Shown here in pieces: positions 8,115 to 16,928 of a stretch of 64,000 nt of DNA (positions within the stretch are counted from its first letter, which is position 1; every line of letters starts with the position of its first letter). The notes under the pieces are model-generated. The model made no database searches, was not told where the DNA came from, and saw only the letters and a program-made list of their open reading frames with translations. The translations under genes were made by a program, and so were the position numbers. The stretch lies in the NCBI GenBank assembly GCA_019058445.1, contig JAHPZA010000006.1, positions 124,001 to 188,000 on the forward strand. The letters run 5' to 3'. Origin of the DNA: Promethearchaeota archaeon. GTDB lineage: Archaea; Asgardarchaeota; Lokiarchaeia; Sigyniarchaeales; SOKP01.

Positions 8115-10949
8115 TTATCTTCGTAATAATTTAAATTTTATCTCCTTATTTTTATAATACAAAATAACACTCACGGGAATAATAATAGGAAGTATATAAA
8201 ATAATAGCAAATTAATAGCTGATAATTGAATTTCTGACTCGAAGTACTCCTCAACAATAACGTCGTCGTCGTTATCTTCTAGTTCAATATGAAATCTTTT
8301 GTAACCAAATTCATAAGGATTAATTGTTGGTAACACATCAACTTCTATTCTATTCTCTCCTGGAGGGAGTTCCTCTATATCAGTATCAATTTTATCATCA
8401 TTAATTAATAACGTAAACTCTTGAGAACTTTCTTGGTTGTTTTTAATTATTAAAATTAACTTTGCCGACTCTCCTTGTACTACTTTTTCAGGATATTTTA
8501 TACTAACAATTTCAAATTTTGATAAGATATTAACCGTTAAAATTTCACTTTTAATTACAGTGCTTCCTTTTAAAATTTTCATAGTAATTCCAAATGAATC
8601 AACATCAGTCCCACTAGATATAGAAATCCTTAGTAACACAGTTCTAATTTCACTCTCATCTAGCGTATATGAAAATAACCTGGTGCCTACAACGAATTCT
8701 CCCGTAAAAGTTACGTTTAACGATTGGTTATCAGCTATTAAATAATTAATTAGTTCAAAGGAAACTTGGATACTATTACCTGGTACAACATATTTATTAT
8801 AAAGCAGATTTGAATAAGTAAGAGCATCAGATATGAAAAAAGAATCCATATATTCTAAATAAAGAATCGTTCCATCCATGAATATAATACTCAATGCTCT
8901 TGATCCATTTACAGCGGAGGTTATTGCTGAGATATTTAATTGAATTAAAGTTTCAGAGTTATTTGCGAACACTAAATCAGTTAGGGTATAATTAATGGCA
9001 CCAAAGGCTTCCACAGATACGTTTAGCGTTAGATTGTAGTTATATAGGCTTTTGATCGTAATATTAAAATCTCGAGTTTGACCTTGATAAAACTCATCAA
9101 CTTCATCAATCTCATCTAAACCTATTACCTCTTTAACCTCTAAACCAGATATGACATTGAATGTTTTATTCGCGAAAGCTACACCAAAATATGTCGAATT
9201 AGCTTTAATATTAATTGTATAACCATTACCAACGGGTAGCGAATCTGTTATCGGATAAATCAATGTTGTTGTATTATCTTGGATATCATTTCTAATCACT
9301 TCTATGATTGTTCCATTAGGATAACGAAAAATATAAGTGATAACTCCCCCAGTAATATCATTATATCTAGTGAGATTTGTTCCCGGAGTTGTTGGGTGGT
9401 ATGAATAGCGGATTTCCTTTTCAAATGCATAATCGCAAGTTATATTAATAGCATCTTGATTAAAAATGTAATCTTGCGGGTCAGTGATATTAAATGTAGC
9501 GTCTAAGACAGTACTATTGTAGATGCCAAGGGCATTCAAATAAGCCTCTGTTAATCTTAAGTTAGAGGTAAGGTTTATATTTGTATTGTCACTTGATACT
9601 GGATGAAAGGATGTGATATATGCATTATGCGAGGCGTCATACATTCGATTTTCAAAGGTTCTATATATTTCAATTGCTCTATCATAATAGGTTATATTCC
9701 CGGTAACTTCAAATAGTTTTAAGCAAGCTTGCATCCATAGAGCATTTGCTTCTAAATCATATCGATTATATGGATCAGTATTGGGTAATAAGTCAGACCA
9801 ATCAAAATTTGAAGCATATCGAGAAACATTATCAGCCCCTTCCCATAAGTTGTCATATATAAGATTATAAATTCGGGTTGCATTTTTAAAATATAATGAA
9901 TGTACATTCATCTCTTCATTTTCAATCCAATAATTCAGTAAAGCAAGTATTCCTAGTGCATTTACATCTAGATATTTAAAATCATTCCCAGGTAAGACAT
10001 TCCAATTATTACGGGCAGCTTTATAAAAACCTCCTTTTTGGTTGTCCCACATTTTCTCTATAAGAGTTTCCATCACAGAATTCGCAATGTCAAATGCATC
10101 ATCACCACTAAAAATGCTACTTTGAAAACCGTTTCGATAAAGATGATAATATGCCAGTATTGTATAAAAGTTGCTTTTCATTTGGTAAATACTTCCAGTC
10201 GATGTGGAATTATAATCCAAGAAACCATTATCTGTTGTATTATAGAATAAGGATGAGTTAACTAGAAGTAATGTTTCTTCTAATGAATCTTTGGCATTTG
10301 CTCCGTTATAAGTGATATCCTCTAAATTTTCTTTACCATCTCCTACTAATAAATAAATCGGCATTACATTATCAATTAAATACCTATTACTATCTGTAAT
10401 ATCACCTGTGATCCCATCTACTGTACCTACAAAGCCATATTCAAATTGGCCTGTATCGTTTTTATACCAAAGTGGAGTAGTTTTTAATTTAGAATATGCT
10501 TCAAAGGTCTCATTTTGACCATAATTAAAATCTAATAATGAATTGTATATTAGAAGGTTATCCAAGGAATACACTCCATTATCAATAGGGTTATCTCCAG
10601 CATCTTTTGCTCTTATATAAGTTGAGATGTCATAGTCTGTTAAATCAGAACGAAAGCTAGTATTGAAATAATGCCATATAGAGCTAAAATTAATTGTAAA
10701 AGGATCTTGAAGTTCATTAGGATCATCTGCCGTTTTTGGAAATAATGGATTAAATTCTGTAATAAAATCAGTATTATCATTTATTCTAGATTTATTAGAT
10801 AAATCAAGTTGATTGTTTTGATTCTGTATAAATATAAAATTTGAAATAATCATGAATCCTAAAAAAAAGATGATTATAATTTTTTTTGCGATTCTCTTTT
10901 CAATATATCTCTTTCTATTTCCTAAAGAAGGATTTTTAAAAAAATTCAT
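8115..10949 (-). CDS. Large secreted or membrane-anchored protein with alpha-toroid-like domain
   Basis: The 944-residue product has an N-terminal membrane segment (about 23-42) and a C-terminal one (about 910-932, INLLLFYILPIIIPVSVILYY) with a short basic tail. Between them, residues roughly 150-470 contain regularly spaced helical stretches with aromatic/Gly turns (MWDNQKGGFYKA, ANALWMQACLKLFEVTGN, YRTFENRMYD). This pattern is seen in six-hairpin glycosidases and related alpha-toroid enzymes or epimerases. The second half is beta-rich and resembles tandem Ig/FN3-type domains with many N-x-S/T sites. I infer a cell-surface role, perhaps carbohydrate binding or cleavage; catalytic residues cannot be assigned. 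Likely an operon with the downstream surface protein. Confidence 0.6.
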   Translation of the reverse strand: MNFFKNPSLGNRKRYIEKRIAKKIIIIFFLGFMIISNFIFIQNQNNQLDLSNKSRINDNTDFITEFNPLFPKTADDPNELQDPFTINFSSIWHYFNTSFRSDLTDYDISTYIRAKDAGDNPIDNGVYSLDNLLIYNSLLDFNYGQNETFEAYSKLKTTPLWYKNDTGQFEYGFVGTVDGITGDITDSNRYLIDNVMPIYLLVGDGKENLEDITYNGANAKDSLEETLLLVNSSLFYNTTDNGFLDYNSTSTGSIYQMKSNFYTILAYYHLYRNGFQSSIFSGDDAFDIANSVMETLIEKMWDNQKGGFYKAARNNWNVLPGNDFKYLDVNALGILALLNYWIENEEMNVHSLYFKNATRIYNLIYDNLWEGADNVSRYASNFDWSDLLPNTDPYNRYDLEANALWMQACLKLFEVTGNITYYDRAIEIYRTFENRMYDASHNAYITSFHPVSSDNTNINLTSNLRLTEAYLNALGIYNSTVLDATFNITDPQDYIFNQDAINITCDYAFEKEIRYSYHPTTPGTNLTRYNDITGGVITYIFRYPNGTIIEVIRNDIQDNTTTLIYPITDSLPVGNGYTINIKANSTYFGVAFANKTFNVISGLEVKEVIGLDEIDEVDEFYQGQTRDFNITIKSLYNYNLTLNVSVEAFGAINYTLTDLVFANNSETLIQLNISAITSAVNGSRALSIIFMDGTILYLEYMDSFFISDALTYSNLLYNKYVVPGNSIQVSFELINYLIADNQSLNVTFTGEFVVGTRLFSYTLDESEIRTVLLRISISSGTDVDSFGITMKILKGSTVIKSEILTVNILSKFEIVSIKYPEKVVQGESAKLILIIKNNQESSQEFTLLINDDKIDTDIEELPPGENRIEVDVLPTINPYEFGYKRFHIELEDNDDDVIVEEYFESEIQLSAINLLLFYILPIIIPVSVILYYKNKEIKFKLLRR

Positions 10950-11174
10950 TTAACCTTTTTCAATCTAATATCGTAACTTTTCACAGAAGTTATATTTTTT
11001 AAATTTTTAAGATTTTAAAAATTTATTAAAACTTTTATCTCTTTTTTAAAAAAACTGTCTATTTGAGAAAAGTTATATACACAAACTAATGTTAGATTAC
11101 ATAAAATTTGCTATATAATCTTATCTCTAGACTCTTTAGTAAATTTGTTTCTGAAGCGTATAGAAATAGAGAGT

Positions 11175-12677
11175 TTAAGGTGTAATATTTAAAAGCTTAT
11201 CATTTATTACTTCTGGAACTTTTGAAATTTCTATTCTTCGTTGTTTCATAGTATCTCTCTCTCTAATTGTGACTGTGTTATCCTTAAGTGATTCATAGTC
11301 AATAGTAATGCAGAAAGGAGTCCCTAACTCGTCTTGTCTACGATATCTTTTTCCTATTGAGCCTGCAGCATCAAAAAAAGAGCTAATTCGATGTTTTAAC
11401 AAATTTTTATGTACATCTATTGCGATTTTTCTAATACTTTCTTTATTCTTTACAAGGGGAAACACCGCAACTGTGTTTGGGGCTAAAGTTGGATTCAATT
11501 TTAAGTTAATCCTCCCGTCTTCTACATTAAATGCGGTTTCAAGTAAAGTATATATAATTCTATCTGGTCCAAAAGCAATCTCAAGAATTTGAGGGATCTC
11601 CTTATTTTTAGGATCTTGTCCCATAGGAACCTCAAAATTTTGGTTAGAAAATTCTCCATGACGTCTGAGGTCATATTCAGTCCGATCATGTATTCCACAA
11701 ATTTCTACCCAACCAAATTGATTGGTTTTAATTTCCAAATCCCATGCATCATCTGCATAATGAGCTCTCTCATTTGGAGAATGTTGCCTAAGCCTAATTA
11801 CTTCCTCAGGATATCCTAATATTTTAGTTAAATAGTATCCAAGATAAATACAGTACGCATAGGCAGGTTTCTTAAGAATATTATCGTTAAGTGCTTTCTC
11901 TAAAGAAATAGTATTAGGAATATCAATGTTTTCTTCTTGTAATCTCCAATTAAGTAAAGGTAATTCATATGTTTTTACCTCGTTAAAGTCCTCATAGTCC
12001 ATTTCCTGCTCTTTTCCAATGAATAATTGAAGTTCAAATTGATCAAAAGCTCTCATTCGAAGAACTTGTTGTCTTGGAGATATTTCATTCCTGTATGCCT
12101 TCCCATATTGAAAGATTTTAACAGGGTATTGCCTTCTGGCATCTTGATCAAGTCGATTAAAAAGTAAATACGTAGTTGTTGCTGTCTCTGGACGGAGATA
12201 AGCAATATTTCCAGCCCCTACTTCAGTTTTTAGCATAAGATTATATTCTTCGATCTTTTCAAATGGTGTATCACATTTCGGACATGAAATATTATTTTTA
12301 TCTATTAATTCCTCCATTTTGTCATATGACATCCCATCAATCATTAGATCTGGGAAGAGATCTTGAAGAAATTTGTCAGCACGCTGCATTGTATCACATT
12401 TCTTGCATTTTAACACAGGATCTATAAATCTTTCCAGGTGGCCTGATGCTTTCCATACAATTTCTGGCATAATAGTTGGACATTCGACTTCTCCAAAACC
12501 AAATGCGCGAAGTTCCTGCCTAAAAAGTGATAAAACTTTGTTTTTAAGAGCCATACCTGCAGGACCATATGAATAAAATCCTGCAAGCCCCCCATAAATT
12601 TCTGGTGAGGGCCCCCATATAAATCCCCTCCTTTTTAACAAAGAATTAAACGTCTCTATAGTGTTGTCAATTTTCAT
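11175..12677 (-). CDS. glyS: Glycyl-tRNA synthetase (class II, archaeal/eukaryotic type)
   Basis: Charges tRNA-Gly. Seen: the N-terminus KRRGFIWGPSPEIYGGLAGFYSYGP, typical of alpha2-type GlyRS, and class II motif 1 around MPEIVWKASGHLERF. A zinc-binding insert follows with CKKC and CPKC pairs, then motif 2 (FQYGKAYRNEISPRQQVLRMRAFDQFE), VEICGIHDRTEYDL, and motif 3 near AFGPDRIIYTLLE. The C-terminal anticodon-binding domain starts around LAPNTVAVFPL. At 500 residues it is somewhat shorter than many archaeal homologues, apparently from shorter insertions; no catalytic block is missing. It stands alone with non-coding flanks of about 200 bases on each side. Confidence 0.95.
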   Translation of the reverse strand: MKIDNTIETFNSLLKRRGFIWGPSPEIYGGLAGFYSYGPAGMALKNKVLSLFRQELRAFGFGEVECPTIMPEIVWKASGHLERFIDPVLKCKKCDTMQRADKFLQDLFPDLMIDGMSYDKMEELIDKNNISCPKCDTPFEKIEEYNLMLKTEVGAGNIAYLRPETATTTYLLFNRLDQDARRQYPVKIFQYGKAYRNEISPRQQVLRMRAFDQFELQLFIGKEQEMDYEDFNEVKTYELPLLNWRLQEENIDIPNTISLEKALNDNILKKPAYAYCIYLGYYLTKILGYPEEVIRLRQHSPNERAHYADDAWDLEIKTNQFGWVEICGIHDRTEYDLRRHGEFSNQNFEVPMGQDPKNKEIPQILEIAFGPDRIIYTLLETAFNVEDGRINLKLNPTLAPNTVAVFPLVKNKESIRKIAIDVHKNLLKHRISSFFDAAGSIGKRYRRQDELGTPFCITIDYESLKDNTVTIRERDTMKQRRIEISKVPEVINDKLLNITP

Positions 12678-12853
12678 TTTGTATTATAACTCAATTCTAT
12701 TAGTAAGAAAGAATAAACCATAATTTTTTTAGTTTCATATTTTAAGTATTCTCGAAAAAATTAATATTTAAAAAAGATAAATAGATTATTATAATCAAAA
12801 CTCTAAATTTAATTTATTAAATTAGAAACATTAAAAATATTGTAAATTTTAAC

Positions 12854-12860
12854 GAGTGAT
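12854..12860 (+). promoter_or_regulatory. Ribosome binding site deciding a TTG start
   Basis: GAGTGAT stands five bases before the TTG at 12866. No ATG occurs near the start of the membrane-protein frame, so this site supports TTG initiation. The same GAGTGA-TTG arrangement occurs before the membrane protein gene that starts at 22338 on the minus strand. Confidence 0.5.
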
Positions 12861-12865
12861 TTATT

Positions 12866-13708
12866 TTGATTTTTGAAAACAATTTCAGATATTTCGGCTT
12901 CTTTGATGCCATTGAGATGGGCTTATATTTTGTAATAGTAGGCTACTACTTCCTAATTTTCGCATTCTTCTTACTTATGAGATTTAGAACTTCTAAACGA
13001 TTATATTGGTTATTTTTTAGCTTTTTATTTCTATTTTTAGCTGCGGGAAGAGTGTTTTTTATCGCGTATTATTTTTTCATTCCTGAACTTCAGGGTTCGA
13101 TGGGAAATGTCGAGCTCGCTTCAACACTCATGCTTTTTTATCGATTAGCTCAGTTCTCTTCATGGTTGGCTGTGGCATGTCTAATGGGTGTGTTAGGTGT
13201 GCTTCTCTTCCCTCCAGAGGCAGAATCAGATCCTACACCTAAAACTGATAATACTAGCACAATTATCACTTTAACACCTAATTTGAAAATTGTATTTAGA
13301 ATTATTCTCATTGCAATTCCAGTGTTCATTGGTATTCTTACATTGGTATTACCAGATAAACTTTTTATGGATCCTGAAATTGTTGAAAAGTACGATTTAG
13401 ATATAGAGTTAGATACTATTTGGGGATTTCCAATTGGGATTTTCATAATAAACTTAGTACTTTTACCGATATTTATTATAGCAATTCCATTTTTGTTTAT
13501 TTACTTAGCTATAAAGACATATGGTGTGTTAAGAAAATCTTATGCTTTAAACGCAGTAGGATTTCTTCTCTATTACACAGGAAGACTTTTGCAAGGTTTA
13601 TTTGAAATAGCAAGATGGCCCCATCTTGAATCGACAATTCCGCCTTTAATTATTCTCCTTTCCTTGTTGATCATAGTAATTGCTAACAACTATGAACAAC
13701 TCAGGTAA
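12866..13708 (+). CDS. Polytopic membrane protein, about seven helices, family unknown
   Basis: The 280-residue product has about seven hydrophobic segments, at roughly 14-38, 45-70, 88-115, 138-163, 185-217, 228-246 and 255-275. A polar loop of about 20 residues (PPEAESDPTPKTDNTST) separates helices 3 and 4. There is no signal peptide and no motif of a known transporter or receptor. The gene starts with TTG, supported by GAGTGAT upstream. It is flanked by GlyRS (divergent) and the coiled-coil gene (same strand, 166 bases on). I do not recognise the family. The protein at 61645-62826 has a similar multi-helix plan but adds a zinc ribbon; I cannot establish homology by eye. Confidence 0.6.
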   Translation: MIFENNFRYFGFFDAIEMGLYFVIVGYYFLIFAFFLLMRFRTSKRLYWLFFSFLFLFLAAGRVFFIAYYFFIPELQGSMGNVELASTLMLFYRLAQFSSWLAVACLMGVLGVLLFPPEAESDPTPKTDNTSTIITLTPNLKIVFRIILIAIPVFIGILTLVLPDKLFMDPEIVEKYDLDIELDTIWGFPIGIFIINLVLLPIFIIAIPFLFIYLAIKTYGVLRKSYALNAVGFLLYYTGRLLQGLFEIARWPHLESTIPPLIILLSLLIIVIANNYEQLR

Positions 13709-13874
13709 AAGAAGTATAATTTATAAATCCGTATTTTATTATTAAATGTAGAGTTTTGAAGAAAATTTCATCCTTTTATCATGTAATTAAAAATAAAATT
13801 TTCTATGAAAAAATAAAAATATATTTCAATAATCCATTATAGAATTAATAAAAAAAACTTGAGGGAAAGAAGTT

Positions 13875-15500
13875 ATGTCTATTCATGGAAACCAGTATCT
13901 ATTACCATTATTATTACGTAAAGATCCAAGCTTACCTTACATTTATGAGAATGACGAATTAGCTATTGTATTCTATTTATTGACAAAGGATTTAAAACAA
14001 GAGAAGATCCTCTCTTTTTCAAAATTATTATGGCCTTTATTAAGTATTCAGGGTGTTATCTCAACACATATCATACTGGATGGGCTAAATGTTTTTTCTA
14101 AAACTGGAAAGTTTAGTAATCCTCCTAGACAACCTTTAATAGGCCATATCTTAAGAAATATAGAAGGAAAGTCCGAAATCGAGATTTTAAATAAAATAAT
14201 TGAAATCCTAACATATAAAGATGTTGAAGCTGAAGAAATTGGATCAGGAGAGGAATCGGAATATCAAGCACTAAATATTAAGGGTCTGATTAATCCAGAA
14301 TACCTTCAATCTATTTTAAAAATTATTCCTTATTTAGATTATTTACCAATTGCAAATTACTCTCCATTAGATACTAGTATAACTACTGAAGATGCTTTGG
14401 ATATCTCTGAAAAATATAGAAATACAATTGATACTATGAAAGGAAATGCGTTTCGATGGGAAACTCAAATCTCATTAATAGATAAAGAAATAAATAAGTG
14501 GGTAACTGATCTGACAGTTAAATTGAAGGATGTGGAATTATTGTATTCTTCCCAAATTAATAAAACAAGTTCGACGATAAATAATACTCAAGCGAAAGAG
14601 CAATTAGAGTTAGAACAAGATAAAGTTGATCAATGGAAAGCAAATGAGAAAAGGACCTTAATAGAAAATATAACAGTTCTTTTTAAAACTGCTGAAAGAA
14701 ATCTTCAAGAAATTATTAAAAAAAATAGATTTTTTAGTCAAGAAGATTCATTAAAGTCTAAAGTTTTCGAAGATCTTATTCATCCATTCGAAAACCATTT
14801 TAAATATTTGAAAGAAGAGGGTAAAACATTTGTAAATAATGTGGAAAATTTGCAAAACAAGTTTAATGAAATAAAAGAACAAGCTTCTCGGATTGATAGG
14901 GAAGCTGAAAATAAACTTATAAAATTTAAAGAAGAATTAGACGAAAAACTCAAAGACCGTGATGCTCAACTTGGAGTTTTTAAGGAGGAAAAAGAAGAAA
15001 AGATTACTCAATTAAGAAATTTACAAAAAGAAATTGAAACACTAAACAATAAAATTAAACAAATCATTCAATCTAAAATAAATGAATGTTTTCAAGATGC
15101 AAATGATTTAATAGATTGGTCGATTGTGGATACCCAAGATGAGTTATTTTCTAAGCCAATTCAATGGATATATATGCCCTTGTATGCTATGTTTGTAGAG
15201 AATGAGGAATCAATGGAGGAACAAATGTACGTGATTTTGCCGGGGTATATAGGTGATATTAATACATTATATGAAGATTTATCAGAGTCTTTTTTAGAAT
15301 TTAAAATCCTTCTAAATAAGAAGATTGAAGAAGATATGAGAATTAGATCAAATTTTGAATTTTCAGTTGAAAAAAATAATTTGATTAAAGACCCAAATTT
15401 TAAGAAGAGAATTGAAATGGGAATCTCCATCTTAAAAAATAAAGGATTAATGAACGATCACATTGAAGCAACAATTAAAGAAAAACTGAATTTAATATAA
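13875..15500 (+). CDS. Large cytosolic coiled-coil protein, function unknown
   Basis: The 541-residue product has no signal peptide or membrane helix. Residues 1-180 are mixed and hydrophobic (GNQYLLPLLLRKDPSLPYIY near the start). Residues about 185-400 are strongly helical and charged, with heptad-like stretches such as KFKEELDEKLKDRDAQ and LRNLQKEIETLNNKIKQ, indicating long coiled coils. A final domain of about 140 residues includes QWIYMPLYAMFV and ends in helices. It resembles scaffold or tethering proteins in outline only. It lies 23 bases before the first of two tandem GNAT genes, so they may form one unit. No catalytic motif was found. Confidence 0.6.
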   Translation: MSIHGNQYLLPLLLRKDPSLPYIYENDELAIVFYLLTKDLKQEKILSFSKLLWPLLSIQGVISTHIILDGLNVFSKTGKFSNPPRQPLIGHILRNIEGKSEIEILNKIIEILTYKDVEAEEIGSGEESEYQALNIKGLINPEYLQSILKIIPYLDYLPIANYSPLDTSITTEDALDISEKYRNTIDTMKGNAFRWETQISLIDKEINKWVTDLTVKLKDVELLYSSQINKTSSTINNTQAKEQLELEQDKVDQWKANEKRTLIENITVLFKTAERNLQEIIKKNRFFSQEDSLKSKVFEDLIHPFENHFKYLKEEGKTFVNNVENLQNKFNEIKEQASRIDREAENKLIKFKEELDEKLKDRDAQLGVFKEEKEEKITQLRNLQKEIETLNNKIKQIIQSKINECFQDANDLIDWSIVDTQDELFSKPIQWIYMPLYAMFVENEESMEEQMYVILPGYIGDINTLYEDLSESFLEFKILLNKKIEEDMRIRSNFEFSVEKNNLIKDPNFKKRIEMGISILKNKGLMNDHIEATIKEKLNLI

Positions 15501-15523
15501 TAATTTTATTTTTATTTATTATA

Positions 15524-16198
15524 ATGTCAGAGTCTAAATTAGACCTAAAAAAAAGAAGGATTAGGGAATTTTTTTCAACATTTAAACCGAAACTTAAACA
15601 CAAAGATCAAGATATTAGCGAAATTCAAAAAGAAGCTTTACAAAAGGGTATGATTTATATCCAAGTACGACTCCCTGTTGAAAAAATCACTAAAGAATTT
15701 GAAGATTCATTAAAAGAGAAAATTGAACAGAGTGTTTTTCAAGCGAATATTCGAATTGCTGATAAAAGTGACCTCAAAAGTGTTATGGAGCTCTATAATA
15801 AAGCATGGCTTACCGCCAATACACCATTCCGCCCGATTGAAATAGATTCTCTAAAGGCAATTTTCAATGATCCCGATACTAGGTTTTTAATTGCTAAAAT
15901 ATATGGGAAAGATTCTGGATTTGTGATCCTTGATTTTGAAGGGGAAAATAAAGAATTTGCGATAATAGCTGCATTAGGAGTTATACCACGATTCCAGCGA
16001 AGAGGACTTGGAACGGTATTAGGAATGGCTGCTTGGAATTATATAAAAGAGAATCATCCAAATGTTAAGGAAATTAGAGCTGAAGTGTATAAAGATAATT
16101 TTAGTTCATCAAATTTTATTAAGTGGATTGGATTTGAAGAATTTGGAAAAAAAGCCTATCGAAAAGAAGATTTCTTAATTGAGGAAGATATTGAATAA
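15524..16198 (+). CDS. GNAT-family N-acetyltransferase with N-terminal extension (copy 1)
   Basis: The C-terminal 140 residues form a GNAT domain. It has the acetyl-CoA binding motif ALGVIPRFQRRGLGTVLG (the Q/RxxGxG/A type), a preceding strand (SGFVILDFEG), and a final FIKWIGFEEFGKKAYRKED matching the usual GNAT C-terminus. The first 85 residues are not part of a standard GNAT domain; they are helical and contain IQVRLPVEKITKEFEDSL, which recurs almost unchanged in the next gene. The acceptor substrate is unknown: it could be a protein N-terminus, lysine or small amine. It follows the coiled-coil gene by 23 bases and precedes its paralogue by 59, so a tandem duplication is likely. Confidence 0.8.
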   Translation: MSESKLDLKKRRIREFFSTFKPKLKHKDQDISEIQKEALQKGMIYIQVRLPVEKITKEFEDSLKEKIEQSVFQANIRIADKSDLKSVMELYNKAWLTANTPFRPIEIDSLKAIFNDPDTRFLIAKIYGKDSGFVILDFEGENKEFAIIAALGVIPRFQRRGLGTVLGMAAWNYIKENHPNVKEIRAEVYKDNFSSSNFIKWIGFEEFGKKAYRKEDFLIEEDIE

Positions 16199-16257
16199 AT
16201 CTTTATCAGTTTTCAAATTATAATTCTATAACAAAATAAACTATTTTTGATACGAAA

Positions 16258-16902
16258 ATGTCAGAAGAAAATAGGCTTAATTTTAAGAGAAAAATGGTAA
16301 GAAGTCTTTTTTTAGCACTTGAAAGAAAACCTAAAGAAGAAACAGAATTCCAAGAGGAAACTAAAGTTATAGGGATGAAATACATCCAGATGAGGTTACC
16401 CGTAGAAAAAATCACCCCTGAATTTGAAGAACAAATAAGAAAAAGAGTAGAGAAAAGTATTCTTCGTGCTAAAATTAGAGTAGCAAAAAAAGAAGATTTA
16501 GAAAGTATATCTCATGTATATAATAGGAGTTGGATGACTTCAAGTACTCCATATAGCCCTATAACAGCAGATTCTTTAAAACAGATCTATGAGTATCCCG
16601 AAACTGAAATATTAATAGCTAATGTATATGGAACTGACGCGGGATTTGTCATACTCGATTTTGAAGGAGCTGATAATGAAATCGGCGTAATCGCGGGTCT
16701 CGGTGTAATTCCACGTTTTCAAGGAAAAGGTCTTGGAACAGTATTGGGAATGGCAAGTTGGGATTATTTTAAAAAGAAAGGAGTAAAAGAACTTATATGT
16801 GAAGTATACATTGAGAATAAAGTATCTTATAACTTCATTAAGTCTTTAGGATTTGAAGATTATGATACTAAAGTTTATGAAAGTGAAGATTTCGTATATT
16901 GA
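16258..16902 (+). CDS. GNAT-family N-acetyltransferase with N-terminal extension (copy 2)
   Basis: A close paralogue of the preceding gene along its full length. It shares the extension (IQMRLPVEKITPEFEEQ), the acceptor-side loop (SWMTSSTPYSPIT versus AWLTANTPFRPIE) and the acetyl-CoA motif GLGVIPRFQGKGLGTVLG. The divergence is enough that the copies are old and may differ in substrate. Same strand as copy 1. Convergent with the TPR/zinc-ribbon gene, with 26 bases between stops. Confidence 0.8.
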   Translation: MSEENRLNFKRKMVRSLFLALERKPKEETEFQEETKVIGMKYIQMRLPVEKITPEFEEQIRKRVEKSILRAKIRVAKKEDLESISHVYNRSWMTSSTPYSPITADSLKQIYEYPETEILIANVYGTDAGFVILDFEGADNEIGVIAGLGVIPRFQGKGLGTVLGMASWDYFKKKGVKELICEVYIENKVSYNFIKSLGFEDYDTKVYESEDFVY

Positions 16903-16928
16903 AAAAATAAAAAATAAATTTCAATTCA

